A stretch of 64,000 bases of DNA from a bacterium (GCA_021780105.1 JAJXZJ010000023.1:62001-126000), one strand, 5' to 3'; positions 46,513-56,438 are shown, counted from the first letter of the stretch. The notes: a model not told the origin generated them from the letters alone. Translations and numbers: made by a program.

Positions 46513-46770
46513 ATGGAAGCCAAGAGCAAGACGATTTCCGATTTTCGGATTCACGAGCGCGACACGGGTTCAGCGGACGTGCAGATCGCGCTGCTGACGC
46601 AGCGGATCAACCAGCTCACCGAGCATTTGCAGGCCCATAAGAAGGACCACAGTTCCCGCCGGGGTCTGCTCATGATGGTGGGCCAGCGCCGTCGCCTGCT
46701 GGACTATTTGCACACCACCGACAACGCCCGCTACCTGGCGGTGACCAAAAAACTCAAACTGCGTAAATAA
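46513..46770 (+). CDS. rpsO: 30S ribosomal protein S15
   Basis: An 85-residue protein, close to the usual 88-89. It has the S15 signature: [40 protein letters not shown] and [16 protein letters not shown]. It binds 16S rRNA early in small-subunit assembly. No Shine-Dalgarno is visible before the ATG. It lies upstream of pnp, the conserved rpsO-pnp arrangement. Confidence 0.97.
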   Translation: MEAKSKTISDFRIHERDTGSADVQIALLTQRINQLTEHLQAHKKDHSSRRGLLMMVGQRRRLLDYLHTTDNARYLAVTKKLKLRK

Positions 46771-46921
46771 GTCCGCACCGAAGCGCGACTCTGCGGCCAT
46801 TCCTCGGTTGATTTGTGCCGTCAGTCCGCCTGTTTGGGCGGAAGGCTGGAAACGCGTGATCCGGCAACGACGGCTCCAAACACATCACGCACAATGACCA
46901 TACCCGTTGGCTTAGGGAAAT

Positions 46922-46956
46922 TTCATCGAACCGCTCCGTCGGAGCGGCTCGATGAA
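46922..46956 (+). promoter_or_regulatory. Strong hairpin in the pnp leader
   Basis: TTCATCGA-A-CCGCTCC, a three-base loop, then GGAGCGG-C-TCGATGAA: 15 pairs with one A/C mismatch, 38 bases before the pnp ATG. There is no T-run, so it is not a simple terminator. By analogy with E. coli it could be an RNase III site used in PNPase autoregulation. Confidence 0.5.
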
Positions 46957-46994
46957 GTTCCTCGCGGCCGACGGGCGTGGTGTATTAAGATACC

Positions 46995-49295
46995 ATGCCA
47001 GAAAAAATAACGGTTCCCATCGGGACCAACCCCATCCACATCGAAACCGGCCTCCTCGCCAAACAGGCGGACGGCTCGGTCACCGTCCAACTCGGCGAAA
47101 CCATTGTCATCGTGGCCGCTGTGGCCGCCACCAAAGCCAAAGAGGGGCAGTCCTTCTTCCCGCTTACGGTGGATTATCGCGAGAAGGCCGCGTCGGCGGG
47201 CAAGTTCCCCGGCGGTTATTTCAAGCGCGAAGGCCGTCCGACGGAAAAGGAAATCCTGACCTGCCGCATGATTGACCGGCCCATCCGGCCACTCTTCCCC
47301 AAGGGCTGGTTCAACGAAGTCCAGGTGCAAAGCATCCTGCTCAGCGCCGACGGCGAGAACGACCCGGACATCCTGGCGATCAACGGCGCTTCCGCAGCGC
47401 TGATGGTCAGCGACATCCCCTGGGCCGGCCCGCTCGGCGCCGTCCGCATCGGCCGCATCAAGGGCCAGTTGATTGCGAATCCGACGCACCCCCAGTTGCA
47501 GGAGAGCGACCTTGATCTCGTTTACGTCGGCAGTGAAACCGAACTCGTGATGTTCGAAGGTTCCGCCAACGAGATCCCCGAGGCGGATTTCATCGCCGCC
47601 TTGAGTTTCGGCCACGCCAGCATCCAGCCGATCATCAGCGCCCAGAAGGAACTGGCGGCCAAGGCGGGCAAGCCCAAGCGCCAGATCAGCCCGCACACGG
47701 TGCCGGACGAAATCCTCAGCGAGGCGAAGGCGCTCGCCGGCGACCGCACCATCCCGGCGTTGCTCACGCCCGGCAAACTCGCCCGTGAAGCCGCCTGCCA
47801 GGCCATCGCCGACGAGGTGGGCGCCAAGTTGGTGGAGAAATTCGGCGCGGACAAGGTGACGCCATTCGTGGTGGAAAGCGCGTTCGACCACATCCAGGAG
47901 GAAGCCGTGCGCAGCTTGATCCTCGATCAAGGGAAGCGGCTCGACGGCCGGAGCTACGACGATCTTCGTCCGATCTCCAGCAGCGTCGGCCTGCTGCCCC
48001 GCGCCCACGGCTCGGCCTTGTTCACCCGCGGCGAAACCCAGGCGATCGCACTGGTCACGCTGGGCACCACCGCCGACGCGCAGGAACTCGATTCCTACGC
48101 CGGCGGCGACACCGAGAAGCGCTTCATCCTGCACTACAATTTCCCGAACTTCTCCGTCGGAGAAACCGGCCGCATCAGCGGACCGGGCCGACGGGAAATT
48201 GGTCACGGCGCGCTGGCCGAGCGTTCCATCGAGCCGATGGTTCCGCTCAAGGAATTTCCTTACGCTGTCCGCGTGACCAGCGAGATCATGGAGTCGAATG
48301 GTTCGTCCTCGATGGCCACGGTCTGCGGCGGCACGTTGGCGTTAATGGACGCCGGTGTCCCGCTCATCCGGCCGGTTGCCGGCATCAGCGTCGGTCTATG
48401 CACCGAATACGGTGCCAGCGGCGCGATCGCCCGTTACCGTCTCCTTACCGACATCATCGGCTGGGAGGATCATTTCTGCGACATGGATTGCAAGATCGCC
48501 GGCACCGAAAAGGGCATCACCGGCTTTCAACTCGACCTCAAGCTCAAGGGACTGCCGCTGCACCTGATGGCCGAGGCAGTCGAAAAGGCGCGCCTGGCCC
48601 GTCTGCACATCCTCAAGCTCATGGCCGCCACCATCGCCGAGCCGCGCAAGGAACTGAGCAAATACGCGCCGCGCATCCTGACGATCAAGATCAATCCGGA
48701 GAAGATCGGCGCCCTCATCGGCCCCGGCGGCAAGAACATCAAGCGCATCGTGGATGAGTCCGGCTGCGAGATCAACATCGAGGACGACGGCACGGTGCAA
48801 GTCTATTCCACCTCCGCCGAAGGCATGGCGGTGGCCCGGCGCGAAATCGAAGGCATGACCGCCGAGATCGAGGTCGGCAAGATTTACCGCGGCCGCGTCG
48901 TCACCATCAAGGAATTCGGCTGCTTCGTCGAAGTCTTCCCCGGCCAGGACGGCCTGGTTCACATCAGCGAACTGGCCAACTTCCGCGTCAAGCAGACCGA
49001 GGACATCGTCAAGCTCGGCGATGAAATCCTGGTCAAATGCCTCGGCGTGGATGAAAAAGGCCGGGTCCGCCTCTCGCGCAAAGCCGCCATGGAAGAGCGC
49101 GACCGGCAGGAAAATCCGGACAGAGCGCCGGCCGCCGAAGGCGAGCCATCGGCCCAGCCAGCCGACGGCGCGCGGCCGGAGTCGGAGCGCCCGCCCGAAG
49201 GCGAACGCCGGCCCGAAGGCGAACGCCGACCGGAACGCGAACGCGGAGATCGTGACCGTCCTCGCGGCGGCCGGCACCATCGCGACCGCCGGTAA
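46995..49295 (+). CDS. pnp: Polyribonucleotide nucleotidyltransferase (PNPase)
   Basis: A 766-residue protein with two RNase PH domains ([40 protein letters not shown]; second: [20 protein letters not shown]). A KH domain ([20 protein letters not shown]) and an S1 domain ([20 protein letters not shown]) follow. After the S1 domain there is a ~50-residue Arg/Glu/Pro repeat tail ([19 protein letters not shown]). It degrades RNA from the 3' end with phosphate. It follows rpsO after a 224-base leader and ends before a strong terminator. Confidence 0.97.
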   Translation: MPEKITVPIGTNPIHIETGLLAKQADGSVTVQLGETIVIVAAVAATKAKEGQSFFPLTVDYREKAASAGKFPGGYFKREGRPTEKEILTCRMIDRPIRPLFPKGWFNEVQVQSILLSADGENDPDILAINGASAALMVSDIPWAGPLGAVRIGRIKGQLIANPTHPQLQESDLDLVYVGSETELVMFEGSANEIPEADFIAALSFGHASIQPIISAQKELAAKAGKPKRQISPHTVPDEILSEAKALAGDRTIPALLTPGKLAREAACQAIADEVGAKLVEKFGADKVTPFVVESAFDHIQEEAVRSLILDQGKRLDGRSYDDLRPISSSVGLLPRAHGSALFTRGETQAIALVTLGTTADAQELDSYAGGDTEKRFILHYNFPNFSVGETGRISGPGRREIGHGALAERSIEPMVPLKEFPYAVRVTSEIMESNGSSSMATVCGGTLALMDAGVPLIRPVAGISVGLCTEYGASGAIARYRLLTDIIGWEDHFCDMDCKIAGTEKGITGFQLDLKLKGLPLHLMAEAVEKARLARLHILKLMAATIAEPRKELSKYAPRILTIKINPEKIGALIGPGGKNIKRIVDESGCEINIEDDGTVQVYSTSAEGMAVARREIEGMTAEIEVGKIYRGRVVTIKEFGCFVEVFPGQDGLVHISELANFRVKQTEDIVKLGDEILVKCLGVDEKGRVRLSRKAAMEERDRQENPDRAPAAEGEPSAQPADGARPESERPPEGERRPEGERRPERERGDRDRPRGGRHHRDRR

Positions 49296-49314
49296 GAACC
49301 ATTTCGTTTCACAC

Positions 49315-49346
49315 GGGCGGAGCCGGAAGGCTCCGCCCTTTTTTTT
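49315..49346 (+). terminator. Rho-independent terminator of rpsO-pnp
   Basis: Perfect 10-base stem GGGCGGAGCC / GGCTCCGCCC with a GGAA tetraloop and eight T directly after, 19 bases past the pnp stop. Confidence 0.93.
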
Positions 49347-49385
49347 GGCAGAGCAGCAACATTTCGTGATGTTCAAGCCCGCCGT

Positions 49386-50261
49386 TTGCGCTTGAATCAT
49401 CGCGTGCCGCCCGCCATCGGTTACCAACTCGTCCAGCTCGTCAACGGCGCCTGGAGCGTCCACGCCCTCGCCGAACGTGAAACCTTCCATCCCGTCATCG
49501 GACCAGTGGCCGAGGCCGAGGCGCTTTACGTCCGCCAGCTTGGCCTGATCGAACGACTGCGCGCCCATGCCGGCGAATTTGTCGTCTGGGATGTCGGCCT
49601 CGGCGCGGCCGCCAATTCGCTGACCGTCCTGCGCCACACCCGCGCCATTCCGCGGCCGCTGCGGCTGGTCAGCTTCGATCACACGCTCGAACCGCTTCGC
49701 TTCGGCCTGGCGCACGCCGCGCAACTCGGTTACTTCGCCGGTTATGAGCCGGCTGTGCAACAACTCCTCGCCGGGAAAGTTGCGCGTTTCACCGACGGCG
49801 TCCGCGAAGTGGCCTGGGAAGTGCGGCACGGCGACTTTCCCACCCTCCTCGCGCAGCCGGCGGCAGCCACCCTGCCCCACCCCGACGCGATTTTGTTCGA
49901 CGCCTACTCGCCCGCCCGCAATCCGGCCATGTGGACGCTGCCGTTGTTCGCGAATCTGTTTCGCCGGCTCGATCCCGCGCGACCGTGTTCGCTCGCCACG
50001 TATTCGCGCAGCACGCTGCTGCGCGTGTCGCTGCTGGTGGCTGGATTCTTCGTCGGCGCCGGTCACGCCACCGGTGAAAAGGAGGAAACGACCCTCGCCG
50101 CGAACGATCCGGCGCTGATCGCCGACCCCCTCGACCGCCGCTGGCTTCAGCGCGCGCGCCGCTCAACCAGCACCGAGCCATTGGTCGGGCCGGTTTACCG
50201 CCAGACACGTTTGTCCGATGAAACGTGGGAACGGCTGCTGGCCCACGCGCAATTCCGCTGA
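49386..50261 (+). CDS. MnmC/MnmD-like tRNA-modification methyltransferase
   Basis: Up to 291 residues; starts are TTG 49386, TTG 49392 or GTG 49404, and none has a clear ribosome-binding site. SAM-binding motif VWDVGLGAAANSLTVLRHT and the family signature DAILFDAYSPARNPAMWTLP match the methyltransferase domain of MnmC (DUF752), which finishes mnm5(s2)U34 in tRNA. The FAD-dependent MnmC oxidase half is absent, as in stand-alone MnmD. It is tail to tail with the pseudopilin cluster. Confidence 0.78.
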   Translation: MRLNHRVPPAIGYQLVQLVNGAWSVHALAERETFHPVIGPVAEAEALYVRQLGLIERLRAHAGEFVVWDVGLGAAANSLTVLRHTRAIPRPLRLVSFDHTLEPLRFGLAHAAQLGYFAGYEPAVQQLLAGKVARFTDGVREVAWEVRHGDFPTLLAQPAAATLPHPDAILFDAYSPARNPAMWTLPLFANLFRRLDPARPCSLATYSRSTLLRVSLLVAGFFVGAGHATGEKEETTLAANDPALIADPLDRRWLQRARRSTSTEPLVGPVYRQTRLSDETWERLLAHAQFR

Positions 50262-50264
50262 AGC

Positions 50265-50504
50265 TCAGCGAATCGGTTCGTTTGTCGTGGCAGGTTTGAA
50301 CGGCGCCACCACCACGTTGGTCACGGCGTTCGTGCCGTAGCGCTGCACCTGACGCTGCTCCACCAGCCGCAGTTCGCGCCGGAGCCGTTGCAGCGCCACG
50401 GTGTTCGCCGCGATGAACGATACCATGGCCAGCAGGACCACCAGCACGATCACGGAGGCCGCGAGGCCGCGTTTGCCGCGGCGCGAATTCGAGGACGTTT
50501 TCAT
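50265..50504 (-). CDS. Small single-span membrane protein of the second pseudopilin cluster
   Basis: A 79-residue protein with hydrophobic segment GLAASVIVLVVLLAMVSFIA, then a short coiled-coil (LQRLRRELRLVEQRQVQRYG). Position and topology resemble the N-terminus of a GspK-type protein, but no globular domain follows. Start overlaps the previous stop as ATGA. Function unknown. Confidence 0.6.
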   Translation of the reverse strand: MKTSSNSRRGKRGLAASVIVLVVLLAMVSFIAANTVALQRLRRELRLVEQRQVQRYGTNAVTNVVVAPFKPATTNEPIR

Positions 50505-51019
50505 GGTCTGGCCTCCGCCGGGGCAACCGCTTCAAACGTGAACAACGGCCGCACGCGGGCCGGCCGGCGCGTCGCCAGTTCCACTTCCCATCGCCACGAC
50601 CCGACCCGCTGGCGCTGGTCACGGATAAAACTGGACGCCTTCAAATCAGCCAGAAACGACACCGGCGTGTTCGTGCCGACGCCACGCGTAAGCGACTTGC
50701 CGTCGAAGAAATACACGACCTCGCCAGCCGGTCGCGGGATGTGCAGCGCCTGGAGCGGAGCGGCGGCCTCCAAACGCGGCAGACCGTTCGCGGCGCGCAG
50801 GTCCGCCCGCCACCGTTCGCCAGCCGCCAGCGCGCGGCTGATATCCGCCGCCACCCGCCGGCCTTCCCGCGCGTGATCCAACGTCCGGGAAAATGCCCGC
50901 GCAGCCAGCACGATCACCACCGCCAGCACGGCAATGTAAACCAGCATTTCGATGAGCATCGTGCCCCGCAACCGGCGGTCCGGCTTGATGCTCCTTTCGC
51001 GGTTTCCAAGCGATTTCAT
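50501..51019 (-). CDS. Pseudopilin-like protein (GspJ-like) of the second cluster
   Basis: A 172-residue protein. The N-terminal segment RLRGTMLIEMLVYIAVLAVV is a pilin-like helix with Glu five residues after the presumed cleavage point (GTMLIE). The following part (HAREGRRVAADISRALAAGE, LFTFEAVAPAEA) is like a minor pseudopilin. Coupled to its neighbours by ATGA overlaps at both ends. Confidence 0.65.
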   Translation of the reverse strand: MKSLGNRERSIKPDRRLRGTMLIEMLVYIAVLAVVIVLAARAFSRTLDHAREGRRVAADISRALAAGERWRADLRAANGLPRLEAAAPLQALHIPRPAGEVVYFFDGKSLTRGVGTNTPVSFLADLKASSFIRDQRQRVGSWRWEVELATRRPARVRPLFTFEAVAPAEARP

Positions 51020-51396
51020 GGCGTCACCGTCACTTCCCGGACGACAGGTCCGCCTTGGTCACGGTGATCGGGCCGCCATTCGAGCCGGATGCGGTTCGTG
51101 CCGATCGTGAGCGTAAACTTGCCCGGCAGGAGGTTCTTCACCGACGCGGCACGCGGCGTGTAAACCTGCGCTCCGGCCGGAAACGCTTTCCATTCGCCGG
51201 CGACCAGCACCTCGGTTTCGCCGTCCACAATTTCCATCGCCACCGTGCGTTGGTAGGCGGCGCGGGCCAGTCGTTGTTCGCCGAGGAACGAGTAGGAAAC
51301 CGGCAGCACCGCCACCGCGAGGATGCTCAAGGCAACCACCAGCTCGACCGTGACGGTGCCGCGGCGACGAAATGTTGTATGTGCGCCAATCACCAT
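51016..51396 (-). CDS. Pseudopilin-like protein (GspI-like) of the second cluster
   Basis: A 126-residue protein with a pilin-like start RRRGTVTVELVVALSILAVAVL (Glu at +5 relative to G/T cleavage) and a short beta-rich domain (GEWKAFPAGAQVYTPRAAS). It overlaps the upstream GspF-like gene by 7 bases. The hydrophobic helix with the conserved Glu is the main evidence. Confidence 0.65.
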   Translation of the reverse strand: MVIGAHTTFRRRGTVTVELVVALSILAVAVLPVSYSFLGEQRLARAAYQRTVAMEIVDGETEVLVAGEWKAFPAGAQVYTPRAASVKNLLPGKFTLTIGTNRIRLEWRPDHRDQGGPVVREVTVTP

Positions 51397-52589
51397 AGCG
51401 TGCCTGCCTCGATGAGGTTGGTGAACATTTGGAACAAACCGCCCGCCAGCAGGGCCACCAGCAGCCCGTTGAACAGGACCAGGGCGGAGGTGAGCAATTG
51501 CGCCGCCGTTTGCTCCTGCTGAAACGCCTGCGCGGCCAGCGCCTCGTGCCAGCCGGCCAGGGCCATCCGGAAGCCGCGCCCGCTGCGGGCCGCGTTGGCC
51601 ACGCGCCAGCGAAACTCGCCCGCGGTGTCGAGCCGTCCGAGCGCCTCGGGCAGTTTGACGCCGCGTGCCAGGTCAGCTACCACGGCGCGAGCGCGGGCGG
51701 CGAAACATTCATTGTCCGCTGCCTCCGCCGCAAGCGTCACCGCCCGCGCCTCGGACATCCCGGCGTCCAGCAGCACCGCGAGCGTGGCCGAAAAGTCCCG
51801 TTGCATGCGTTTCCGCCGCCACGGGATGTGCCAGAGCAGCTCGGCGACGCCCGCCGGCGAGAGCCGGGCAAACCGCGACCGCAACCGCGGTCCACCAATG
51901 TAAAGCAACGCCAGAAACCAGAAGCCGAGCACCAGCAAGGCTTCGACCGCGATCAGCCAACCGCCGTGCGCCGCCAGGGTTCCTAACCAGAATGGCCAGA
52001 CGGCGCCCATGTCATCCGCAATCATGTGCATCCGCGGCATGATAAAAACTATCAACGCACCAAATACCACGGCCCAGGCTGGCGTGACCACGAACACCAG
52101 CAACGCCAGATAATGCTGCGCCTTCCAGACTTCCTCGACGCCGTCCCGCGCCGGCTCGTGGCAGGCGGGCAGCACTCTGGCCACGTCGCCGGCCTCGGCC
52201 CCGGCCCTGAGCATGGCCACGGTTTCCGCGGGCAAAAACCGCGGCGGCACCGAGATCGCCTGCGCGAAGCCGATGCCCTGCGCCATCCGCCGCGCCAGCA
52301 TTTGAAATCCGCCGCCGAGCGAACGGTCCCCGCTGGCGGCCACGCCGAGCACGGTTTGCTCGATGGTTTGGCCGTACTTCAGACCGCTCTCGATCAAATC
52401 GAGAAACAACCGCGCCCGCTCGCGCCGCCGCATGGGGAGGCTGAACAGGTAGTAAATCACGTAGAACAGGAGGCCCAGCTTCGCCCAGACCAACGGGCTT
52501 AACAACAGGACCAGGAGGACGGCCATCCTGTCGTCCGCCAGGACGCCGGTCGGGCCTCCCTCCGCAGTGAGCATGGCGAGCAGGTTCAT
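51390..52589 (-). CDS. Second GspF-like platform protein of the cluster
   Basis: A 399-residue membrane protein. An N-terminal membrane segment (WAKLGLLFYVIYYLFSLP) precedes two GspF domains (LFLDLIESGLKYGQTIEQTV; FSATLAVLLDAGMSEARAVT) and further segments near 165, 215 and the C-terminus. It diverges from the neighbouring GspF (52600-53592), suggesting a heteromeric platform. Confidence 0.78.
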   Translation of the reverse strand: MNLLAMLTAEGGPTGVLADDRMAVLLVLLLSPLVWAKLGLLFYVIYYLFSLPMRRRERARLFLDLIESGLKYGQTIEQTVLGVAASGDRSLGGGFQMLARRMAQGIGFAQAISVPPRFLPAETVAMLRAGAEAGDVARVLPACHEPARDGVEEVWKAQHYLALLVFVVTPAWAVVFGALIVFIMPRMHMIADDMGAVWPFWLGTLAAHGGWLIAVEALLVLGFWFLALLYIGGPRLRSRFARLSPAGVAELLWHIPWRRKRMQRDFSATLAVLLDAGMSEARAVTLAAEAADNECFAARARAVVADLARGVKLPEALGRLDTAGEFRWRVANAARSGRGFRMALAGWHEALAAQAFQQEQTAAQLLTSALVLFNGLLVALLAGGLFQMFTNLIEAGTLW

Positions 52590-52599
52590 CGGGCCTCCC

Positions 52600-53592
52600 T
52601 CAATCCATCGCGGTCAGCATGTTCACGAACAACATGATGCTGCGCAGCGCCGGCTGGAGACAAAAGGCAAGCATGGTTCCCAGCACAAGGATGGCCACGG
52701 GCAGGGCCGCGAAAAGCATCATTTCAATGCGGTAGCGCGCCCGTTGGAAATAAATCTCCGCCGCACGGCCAAAACCGCTGGCCAGATCCTCGCCGCCTTG
52801 CGAGACGAGCCACACAAACAGCGGCGGAAAGGCCCGGCCGGCGGTGGCCACCTCCGACAGCTTGCGATGCCCTGCCGCGAGCCGCGCCTGCCAGTCTGCC
52901 AGTTCGCCGCCCATGTCACTGCCTTCCTCCATCGTCTGCATCAGTTCGACCGCCTGCGGCAGCGGGCTGCCGCCGTGGAGCAGCAGCTTCATGCTGGATG
53001 CGAACCGGGCGAGATTCGCTTCGCGAAAGCCGGGCAGTTTGCGGCGCAACCAAGCGCGGCCGCCAGGAGCCAACATCGCCGCCATGAACGCGACGCCGAA
53101 CAGGATCAACCACGCGGCCGGCAACATGGCCAGCCAGGGAGTCAGATTGATCCGGCTGCTCCCGAGAGTGGTAAGCCATGTCTCCGTCCATGTGCGGCTC
53201 AGGTTCAGCACGAGCCAGCCCAGAAACAGGAACACCGCCAACATGACGAGATACACCAACGCCGGATACACCATCAAAGCCTTGAGCCGGCCCCAGAGCG
53301 AGGCCGCCCGCTGGTAGTGGTCGGCCACCATCGTGAGGACGCCGGGCAGGTCGTTGCTGTGTGTGCCGACCTGGATCATCTCCACGTAAAACTTCGGCAA
53401 CGTCCGTCGCGGCAACGCCTCGCGCAGCGGCACGCCTCTGGCCAGGTCCGCGCCCAGCGCCTCCAGTTCCGACCGCAGTTCGCCGGCTCGCATTGTCTCG
53501 CACAACTGCCGCAGCGCCCCTTCCAAGGGAATGCCGCTTTTCAGCATCCCGGCCAGTTGCTGGTTGAAGAAGGCGAATTCGTCGTAATTCAT
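52600..53592 (-). CDS. GspF-like platform protein, first gene of the second cluster
   Basis: A 330-residue protein from MNYDEFAFFNQQLAGMLKSG (GspF-type N-terminal helix with SGIPL). It has KFYVEMIQVGTHSNDLPGVL (the MIxxGExSGxL region), membrane segments near 120-145 and 165-190, a second domain (FASSMKLLLHGGSPLPQAVE) and a C-terminal membrane segment. Ten bases separate it from the second GspF-like gene. No GspE-type ATPase, secretin or GspG is encoded nearby. Confidence 0.85.
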   Translation of the reverse strand: MNYDEFAFFNQQLAGMLKSGIPLEGALRQLCETMRAGELRSELEALGADLARGVPLREALPRRTLPKFYVEMIQVGTHSNDLPGVLTMVADHYQRAASLWGRLKALMVYPALVYLVMLAVFLFLGWLVLNLSRTWTETWLTTLGSSRINLTPWLAMLPAAWLILFGVAFMAAMLAPGGRAWLRRKLPGFREANLARFASSMKLLLHGGSPLPQAVELMQTMEEGSDMGGELADWQARLAAGHRKLSEVATAGRAFPPLFVWLVSQGGEDLASGFGRAAEIYFQRARYRIEMMLFAALPVAILVLGTMLAFCLQPALRSIMLFVNMLTAMD

Positions 53593-53744
53593 AGCGTTGT
53601 CCTCAAGCCGCCGTGCAACCCGGCCTCGCGAACCAAGGCTCGATTTCAAACGTTTGGACCGGCCTCGTTGAAAACTGTCACGCGTGTTTGCGCGCGAAAA
53701 TCAACCGCACCCGGCGGATCGCCCGGAGAGGCAACGTCAACGTC

Positions 53745-56438
53745 CTATTGGGAACCGGCCGCACACTGCCGCCAAAGAGCGGCGATCTGTTGTCTCCGCG
53801 CATCCGCACTCGTGCCGTAAGCTTCCAGCACGCGCACCAGACCGTCTGTCAGCTTGCGCGCGGTGTCGAGATACAGGAAATCGGCCGCCATCTCCGACAC
53901 CGGCTCGGCCAACGGCTTCAATGGCCCGTTTGCCAGCAGGGCCAAACGGCGGTGCGCGACGGCGAGACTGTCGAGCGCGAGCCGCACGTGGGCGGCTTCG
54001 TAACTGTCCGCCAATCCGTGTTGGCTGAGCAACTGATGGAAACTCCGCAAACGCCGGGCCGTGGTCAGCAAAGCGGCAACATCAGGCATCGGTGAACCGC
54101 TGTGTTGGGCAACCGTCTTTCCATTCAGGTAGAGCGCGAGGCTGCCGTCCGGCGCAACGGTCGCCGCCACGTGCATCCATCGGCCGGGAACCAGTTTCGC
54201 CGCATAGCTGAGCGTGCCGGCCTCTGAAATCAAGCGCAGTGAATTGCCGGGGTAGGTGTCGAGCAAATAGCCGTTCGACGTGCCAACCTCGGATTTGTCA
54301 ATGATCCGGCCGCCGCCGGCCGGCAGATTCGCCGGGCAAATCCACGCCGCGAGGGTGCAGGCGTTGGTGAAATCGAGCGCCGGATTCGGCGCAATTTCCA
54401 GGTAACCGGAGCCGTCCAGCCGAAGCGCCGGACCGGCTGAAGCGTTGGCCAAGCCAACCCCGCCAACAATCTTCGCCCGCAAATGCGTGCCGACCGGCGA
54501 CGAAAACGAACCGTCTTCGTCACGGTCGAAGACCCAGTCGCCAACCAGCGCCGGATCGTTCGTGAGCGACCCGGCTTCGTGCCGGGCCAGCACGGCGATT
54601 TCGTCTGCCGACAATGCGCGGCTGAAGACTAGCGCCTGGGCGATGTCGCCGCGGAACCGGTTTCCGCCGTCGCTGTCGGCGCCCATGCGGAGCGGCCGGC
54701 TGTTCTTGACGAGGTTGGTTTTCTTGAGCCGCCGCCAGACGGCGTCCGCCGCTGGGATCGGCGGGAGCGGATCGTCGCTCTCCGGCGCTTGGAAGCCGGG
54801 CGGCTGGGCGTCACCCAGAACAACCTCGACGACGGCGCGTTCAGGCACCTGCTCGTAGGGGAAAAAAACGGACTGCCGGTCGAACCGCGTCCAGGATTTG
54901 CCGTTGAGTGTGACGGCCGTAATGGGACCGGCGCCCACGGTCGCGAGGAAAAGCTGTTTTGTGCCGAAGCGAATCGGAAAACGCTGCTCCAGCCGCGTGA
55001 TGCCGGGCGGGATGTGCGGCAGCAGCGCGAGTCCGTCGGCGCGGTAGAGATACTCGAAGAGGCCGCGCACAAACGCCGCCGGCGGACCGAACGCGTCGTC
55101 GGTGAGGTTGATGGGTTGATTGGGCTGATAGACATCGCTGCCGAACTTCACCAGCGGATTGTCCATCCGAAACCGGTCGGCAAAGGTCATCAACTGGAGC
55201 ATCGAACGGCGCGCGTCGTCGAACCGACCGAGCCGGTAGTAGCCAAGCATCATCCGCGCCTCGCAGGTGGACCAGTGCCCGCCGTTCACCCAGGTGCCAA
55301 ACGCCCACAGCCCTTCCGGTTGTTCATACATGTCGTCGTAGGAGGGGTAGTTCGGCAGGATGAAATCGTGCGGGCGCAGGCCGGGAATGGCCGCGATTTT
55401 CGTGTAAATCCGGGCCGCCTGGGCGTCATCCACCACGCGAAAGGCGATCGCATCGTGATTCGGTGACGCCTCGAAGTAACCGTGCTGCGCGGCGCCGAAC
55501 ACGCCGTGGCGCGTGCCGTCGGGGTCGAGCGACCGGATGAAGTAGCCTTCCTCGGTGGTGACGTGCGCGAGGCCTTTTCGCGCAACGTCGCGGCGCCGGG
55601 TTTGAAGCGTCACCTGCTCCGCGCGGCCGGCGAGTTTCTCCAGTTCAATCAAGCGGTCCAGCGCCGCAATATAAGTGACGGAGAGACCGGTCAGGTAAGC
55701 CTGGCCGTAAGTGCCGTCAGGTTTCTTCCAGCCCGCGTAACTCGGCGCCAGCAGGTTCCCCGCGGGTCCGGCGAGAAAAAGGTTGTTCGTCGGGTCGCGC
55801 CGCGTTTCGATGAAGTTGGCACAGCGCTCCAGCTTCGGCAGATATCGCGCGATCGCTGACTTGTCCCGGCTGATGAGCAACAATTCCGACTGCATCAGCA
55901 CGCCCGCCGCCGTGAACTCCATGGCCCAGTCGTGGATTTGCGGACGGCCGTCGCCCTGCCGATAGACGATCCAGCCCGGCCGCGCGCAGTCGCACAGGCA
56001 ACCGTCCGGCGCAACCCAGTTGAACGGCGGCGCGGCGCCAACGCGCTTGCCGTCGCCCATCTGGTCGAACCACAAATCCTGCGAGTTCTGCAGGAACGTG
56101 ACGAACGGTTCCTCGAGGAACGGCAGCATGCTGTAGGTCGTGCCGTAGCTGTTTTGAATCCACCACGCGTCCCAGGTCGGCCCCTCCACCAGCCCGTTCC
56201 AGCCCGGCATGTAGAGCATGGACAGATTCTCGAACTCCGGGTCGGGCGCGAACATCCGCCGGGCCGTGTCCAGGAGACGCAGATACTCAACGTCGCCGGT
56301 GCCGCGGAAGAACGCGCCTTCGAACCGCCCGTTCTCCGCGGCCACCGGCGGCAAGCGGAGCAGTGTGATCAAGACGAGCAATCCGAGCGACCATCCGGAG
56401 GCGATGGCCGGCTTTTTCAACGTGTTCACAGGCTGCAT
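53745..56438 (-). CDS. Exported (alpha/alpha)-barrel glycosidase-like protein with LamG module
   Basis: An 897-residue protein from MQPVNTLKKPA with a signal peptide (LGLLVLITLLRLPPVAA). Residues ~50-560 form an (alpha/alpha)6-type barrel with WNGLVEGPTWDAWWIQNSYG, HDWAMEFTAAGVLM, GGHWSTCEARMMLGYYRLGR and FVRGLFEYLYRADGLALLPH, similar in style to GH78/GH63/GH95-like enzymes; the exact family is not assigned. Residues ~590-790 hold a LamG/concanavalin-like module (CTLAAWICPANLPAGGGRII, WMHVAATVAPDGSLALYLNG). A helical tail follows. It lies 152 bases upstream of the second pseudopilin cluster, same strand. Confidence 0.72.
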   Translation of the reverse strand: MQPVNTLKKPAIASGWSLGLLVLITLLRLPPVAAENGRFEGAFFRGTGDVEYLRLLDTARRMFAPDPEFENLSMLYMPGWNGLVEGPTWDAWWIQNSYGTTYSMLPFLEEPFVTFLQNSQDLWFDQMGDGKRVGAAPPFNWVAPDGCLCDCARPGWIVYRQGDGRPQIHDWAMEFTAAGVLMQSELLLISRDKSAIARYLPKLERCANFIETRRDPTNNLFLAGPAGNLLAPSYAGWKKPDGTYGQAYLTGLSVTYIAALDRLIELEKLAGRAEQVTLQTRRRDVARKGLAHVTTEEGYFIRSLDPDGTRHGVFGAAQHGYFEASPNHDAIAFRVVDDAQAARIYTKIAAIPGLRPHDFILPNYPSYDDMYEQPEGLWAFGTWVNGGHWSTCEARMMLGYYRLGRFDDARRSMLQLMTFADRFRMDNPLVKFGSDVYQPNQPINLTDDAFGPPAAFVRGLFEYLYRADGLALLPHIPPGITRLEQRFPIRFGTKQLFLATVGAGPITAVTLNGKSWTRFDRQSVFFPYEQVPERAVVEVVLGDAQPPGFQAPESDDPLPPIPAADAVWRRLKKTNLVKNSRPLRMGADSDGGNRFRGDIAQALVFSRALSADEIAVLARHEAGSLTNDPALVGDWVFDRDEDGSFSSPVGTHLRAKIVGGVGLANASAGPALRLDGSGYLEIAPNPALDFTNACTLAAWICPANLPAGGGRIIDKSEVGTSNGYLLDTYPGNSLRLISEAGTLSYAAKLVPGRWMHVAATVAPDGSLALYLNGKTVAQHSGSPMPDVAALLTTARRLRSFHQLLSQHGLADSYEAAHVRLALDSLAVAHRRLALLANGPLKPLAEPVSEMAADFLYLDTARKLTDGLVRVLEAYGTSADARRQQIAALWRQCAAGSQ

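Noticed and set aside
46825-46842. Hairpin TCCGCC...GGCGGA after rpsO, considered as a terminator
   Set aside because: Six-base stem without a T-run; not enough to call termination between rpsO and pnp.
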